From positions 62,001 through 126,000 of the forward strand of contig CAZYSK010000003.1 of the NCBI GenBank assembly GCA_964649415.1: a DNA stretch of 64,000 nt. Reading direction: 5' to 3'. Below the pieces are notes generated by a model. The model did not search any database. It had not been told where the DNA came from and saw only the letters and a list, made by a program, of their open reading frames with translations. The DNA comes from CAZYSK01 sp964649415. Lineage in GTDB: Bacteria; Chloroflexota; Anaerolineae; B4-G1. Positions within the stretch are counted from its first letter, which is position 1; every line of letters begins with the position of its first letter. Of this stretch, positions 61,630 to 64,000 are shown in pieces. Position numbers and translations under genes: made by a program.

Positions 61630-63423
61630 TTACCCAGGCAATAGCTCGGCCCGCAGTCTTGGCGCGTAAGTGTCAATCATCTGAGACGTGATGGCGTTAG
61701 ACCGGACAATCTCGGCATAGAGTTCAGCACTCTGCCGTGGCTTGCGCTCCTGGGTGTGAGGATCAAGCGAGATGAGACCAAAACGCAGCGTCCATCCCTC
61801 GGCCCACTCGAAGTTGTCCACCAACGTCCAGTGATAATACCCCTTCACAGGGTAGCAGAACTGGATCGCACGCCACATCTGGTGAACGTGGGTTAGAAGA
61901 TAGCGAGGGCGCTGATCGTCGTCAGCGTCGGGGATACCGTTCTCCGTGACGTAGATGGGCAGATCCAGACGTGACAGACGCTTTATGCAGCGCAACATGC
62001 CAGGGGGGTAGAACTCGCCATAATTACCGTCCAGCAATTCGGCCCCATCGGCATGCAACCTGCGGTTGAAGAGCGCCTGATTCTGCGTGCGGTCGAATGC
62101 GACCAAGTCACGCGTGTAGTAGTTGAGACCAATCCAATCGAGCGTGCGCCGCAGCTTCCAGGCCAAGCCAAAGCCAAGAGGCTGAACCCAACGGCCCCGC
62201 GTCAACGCGCTGAGGATCGCCTGGTTGTAGGCTTTGTCCGTCACCCGCGTGACCCGGCGGTCCAGCAGCGAACCCGGGTTCACCGGATCGAAGACCCGCA
62301 TGTTGTGAGCGAGCCCAACACGGGCCTGGGGTTGAAGCGTATGGATCTCCCGATAGGCAGCAGCGTGCCCCATCAGCATGTGGCGGATAACGCGCATAGC
62401 AACCTTCAGATCAGACTGTCCCGGCGGAAAGATCCCCTCGAGGTAGCCCAGTATGCCATATACATTGGGCTCGTTGATGGTACACCAAAGATCGCAATAC
62501 TGCCCCAGCGTTTCGACAACTCGGCGCACGAAGCGTGCGAACAGCGGGATCGTCTCCGGCGCCTCCCAACCGCCCTGCTCCGCCAACCAACGGGGATTGG
62601 TGAAATGATGCAGCGTGACCATGGGCTCGATGTTGCGCGCGCGCAGGCCCTGCAACATCTGGCCGTACCGCTCCAGAGCCGAATCGTCGAACACGCCCGG
62701 CTGAGGCTCAATACGCGACCACTCGACTGAAAGACGCAGTGCGTTCAAGCCCACATCCGCGGCGCGCTCGAAATCCTCCTCGGCACGCTCCCACCAGTTG
62801 CACGCCAGCCGGGACGTATGGCCATTCTTGACGTGGCCTTCCTCTTGTTCCCACGTCCACCAGTCGTTGTGCACATTGCCACCCTCGACCTGGTGGGCAG
62901 CCGTGGCAACGCCCCACTTGAAGTCAGCGGGGAAATGGAACGTAGCGGCGGGCTTGAGGATCTCTGCACGCGCAACGCCCGCGGGAGAAGGCACCACCGG
63001 CACGGCCGCCGGGGGGCTGGGCTGGGCAGGCAGCGGAGCTTCTGCGACGGGCGGCGCGACGACCGGTGGTTCGGCAACCAATTCCTCGACGACGAACTCC
63101 TCCAGGACATCGGGGCCAAGCGCAAGCTCCTCTACGACGACCTGCTCAACAGCCTCCTCCCGGTCCACAACCGGAACGGGCCTGGCCTCTATCTCATCGA
63201 ATGCAACCTCAGCCTCAGGCTGAGCGGACTCAGGAAAAGCACCATCGGCACCCAACGCCATCCACCCCGCATCCATGTCCTCAAATGGATCGTGCCCCAG
63301 GACTTCAACGGACACGGCACCCTCTTCCCGGTCCAGCCAACCCATGTCCAGTTCAGCGAACGGATCATCGCCCAAGACCTCTTTGGTCTCTTGGCTTTCT
63401 CCCGCCTTTTCCTCTTTAGCCAT
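61630..63423 (-). CDS. Family 1 glycoside hydrolase with acidic N-terminal extension and duplicated DPF motif
   Basis: 597 residues. Residues about 161-590 are a GH1 TIM barrel: FPADFKWGVATAAHQVEGG, acid/base Glu318 in TINEPN, and nucleophile Glu494 in YVTENG, all intact. Typical GH1 proteins are about 450 residues; here a 160-residue N-terminal extension precedes it. The extension is Glu/Val/Pro-rich and contains the near-repeats VLGDDPFAELDMGW (16-29) and VLGHDPFEDMDAGW (41-54). No signal peptide, so cytoplasmic. The ATG at 63423 (GGAGAGGG upstream) overlaps the ParA-type gene end by 8 nt, so the pair is coupled. The sugar substrate is unknown; beta-glucosidase or beta-galactosidase activity is the family default. 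Confidence 0.88.
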   Translation of the reverse strand: MAKEEKAGESQETKEVLGDDPFAELDMGWLDREEGAVSVEVLGHDPFEDMDAGWMALGADGAFPESAQPEAEVAFDEIEARPVPVVDREEAVEQVVVEELALGPDVLEEFVVEELVAEPPVVAPPVAEAPLPAQPSPPAAVPVVPSPAGVARAEILKPAATFHFPADFKWGVATAAHQVEGGNVHNDWWTWEQEEGHVKNGHTSRLACNWWERAEEDFERAADVGLNALRLSVEWSRIEPQPGVFDDSALERYGQMLQGLRARNIEPMVTLHHFTNPRWLAEQGGWEAPETIPLFARFVRRVVETLGQYCDLWCTINEPNVYGILGYLEGIFPPGQSDLKVAMRVIRHMLMGHAAAYREIHTLQPQARVGLAHNMRVFDPVNPGSLLDRRVTRVTDKAYNQAILSALTRGRWVQPLGFGLAWKLRRTLDWIGLNYYTRDLVAFDRTQNQALFNRRLHADGAELLDGNYGEFYPPGMLRCIKRLSRLDLPIYVTENGIPDADDDQRPRYLLTHVHQMWRAIQFCYPVKGYYHWTLVDNFEWAEGWTLRFGLISLDPHTQERKPRQSAELYAEIVRSNAITSQMIDTYAPRLRAELLPG

Positions 63424-64000
63424 CACGAAGAACCCTCTCCACCAACCGTCCGTAGTCAGTTGCCGCCGCACTGCGGGGTGAATACTCATATATCGTCTTG
63501 TGGTGACTGGGTGCCTCAGTAAGCTTCACGTTCTTGCGTACCGGCTCGGTCACACGGTCAGCGAAGTGACGCTGCAGCACGCCTAAGACCTCGCGATCCT
63601 GCCTCAGACGGCGGGAGTAGAGCGTGGGGACAATCAGATAAAGACACACACGATGACCAGGTATCCGGCCCACGCTCCTAAGTGTCTCGATCACCTGCCG
63701 CGTCCCCATCATAGCCAGATAGCTCATCGCAACCGGCACGATGAGCTCCCTGACGTACTGAAGCCCGCTCTCGCTCAGGAGACTCACCGAAGGGGAGAAA
63801 TCTAGTATGATGTAGTCATACACATCATCCACGCCGCGCATCCTGTTCGTGAGCAACTGGCGAGCCGAGCGAGAGTCACCCATACGCCAGAGTTCTCCCT
63901 CAGCCTGAAGTAGACTACTATCGCTGGCGATGAGATCGAGATTGTCCCGCGCCTGGACGATGCAGGACTGCGGGTCCGCCTGCCCCAGCAGTATGTGTGC
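63416..64000 (-). CDS. ParA/MinD-type ATPase, N-terminus outside window
   Basis: Only the C-terminal 194 codons are present; the reading frame is open to the window edge, so Walker A is not seen. Visible: ARDNLDLIASDSSLLQAEGEL, the Walker B-type DYIILDFSPSVSLLS, and IVPTLYSRRLRQDREVL followed by the C-terminal VKLTEAPSHHKTIYEYSP, all typical of ParA. Such ATPases position plasmids, chromosomes or protein cargoes. The stop lies 8 nt inside the GH1 gene, which suggests coupled production. Confidence 0.9.
   Translation of the reverse strand, partial: AHILLGQADPQSCIVQARDNLDLIASDSSLLQAEGELWRMGDSRSARQLLTNRMRGVDDVYDYIILDFSPSVSLLSESGLQYVRELIVPVAMSYLAMMGTRQVIETLRSVGRIPGHRVCLYLIVPTLYSRRLRQDREVLGVLQRHFADRVTEPVRKNVKLTEAPSHHKTIYEYSPRSAAATDYGRLVERVLRDG

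Overview
The window looks like a chromosomal segment from an Anaerolineae-like member of the Chloroflexota. This placement is inferred from three things: long Thr/Pro-rich linkers in many exported proteins, archaeal-type versions of prolyl-tRNA synthetase and S-adenosylmethionine synthetase next to ordinary bacterial genes, and moderately high GC content. No phage, insertion sequence, CRISPR array or replication origin was seen. Most of the DNA is housekeeping and cell-envelope genes in short operons. The promoters found are good sigma70-type boxes (TTGACA-like, about 17 bp, TATAAT-like).

Layout. 1-8.4 kb (mostly minus strand): a truncated tRNA-Ser, a DUF126/HD fusion gene, an orphan peptide-type binding lipoprotein, archaeal-type proS, a MazG / phosphoesterase / ParB-like operon preceded by an unidentified structured leader RNA, and an archaeal-type SAM synthetase under a SAM-I riboswitch. 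8.4-15 kb: tRNA-Val, a NarL-type sensor kinase, then an envelope run (MurJ, methyltransferase, sortase, small membrane protein). 15-20 kb (plus strand): rpsO, pnp, lepB and a sugar-type binding lipoprotein. 20-29.5 kb (minus strand): a NarL/LuxR two-component pair, a GNAT protein, dtd, trpS, acpS, two M16 peptidases and a UDP-glucose dehydrogenase-like gene. 29.7-32 kb: a KAP P-loop NTPase fused to a formylglycine-generating-enzyme-like domain. 32-41 kb (minus strand): der, the c-di-AMP pair cdaR/cdaA, a large TPR protein, argF, a TtcA-like thiolase and rfbB. 41-52.5 kb (plus strand): TPR protein, tRNA-Leu, two paralogous membrane proteins, two tandem sensor kinases (the second lacks its phospho-acceptor His), a LysM protein and an LCP-family protein. 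52.6-64 kb (minus strand): a TIG-domain surface protein, a HAMP/PAS kinase, ruvA-ruvC-yebC, fmt, two membrane or lipoproteins, and a GH1 glycosidase translationally coupled to a ParA-type ATPase that runs off the window edge.

How the genes work together. Envelope building and sensing dominates: lipid II flipping, sortase, signal peptidase, LCP transferase, LysM and TPTP-linker proteins, nucleotide-sugar enzymes, c-di-AMP synthesis and five sensor kinases. The least ordinary pieces are the ParA/GH1 pair with a duplicated DPFxxxDxGW motif, the KAP-FGE fusion, the DUF126-HD fusion with an internal ribosome binding site, the leader RNA before mazG, and the His-less kinase.
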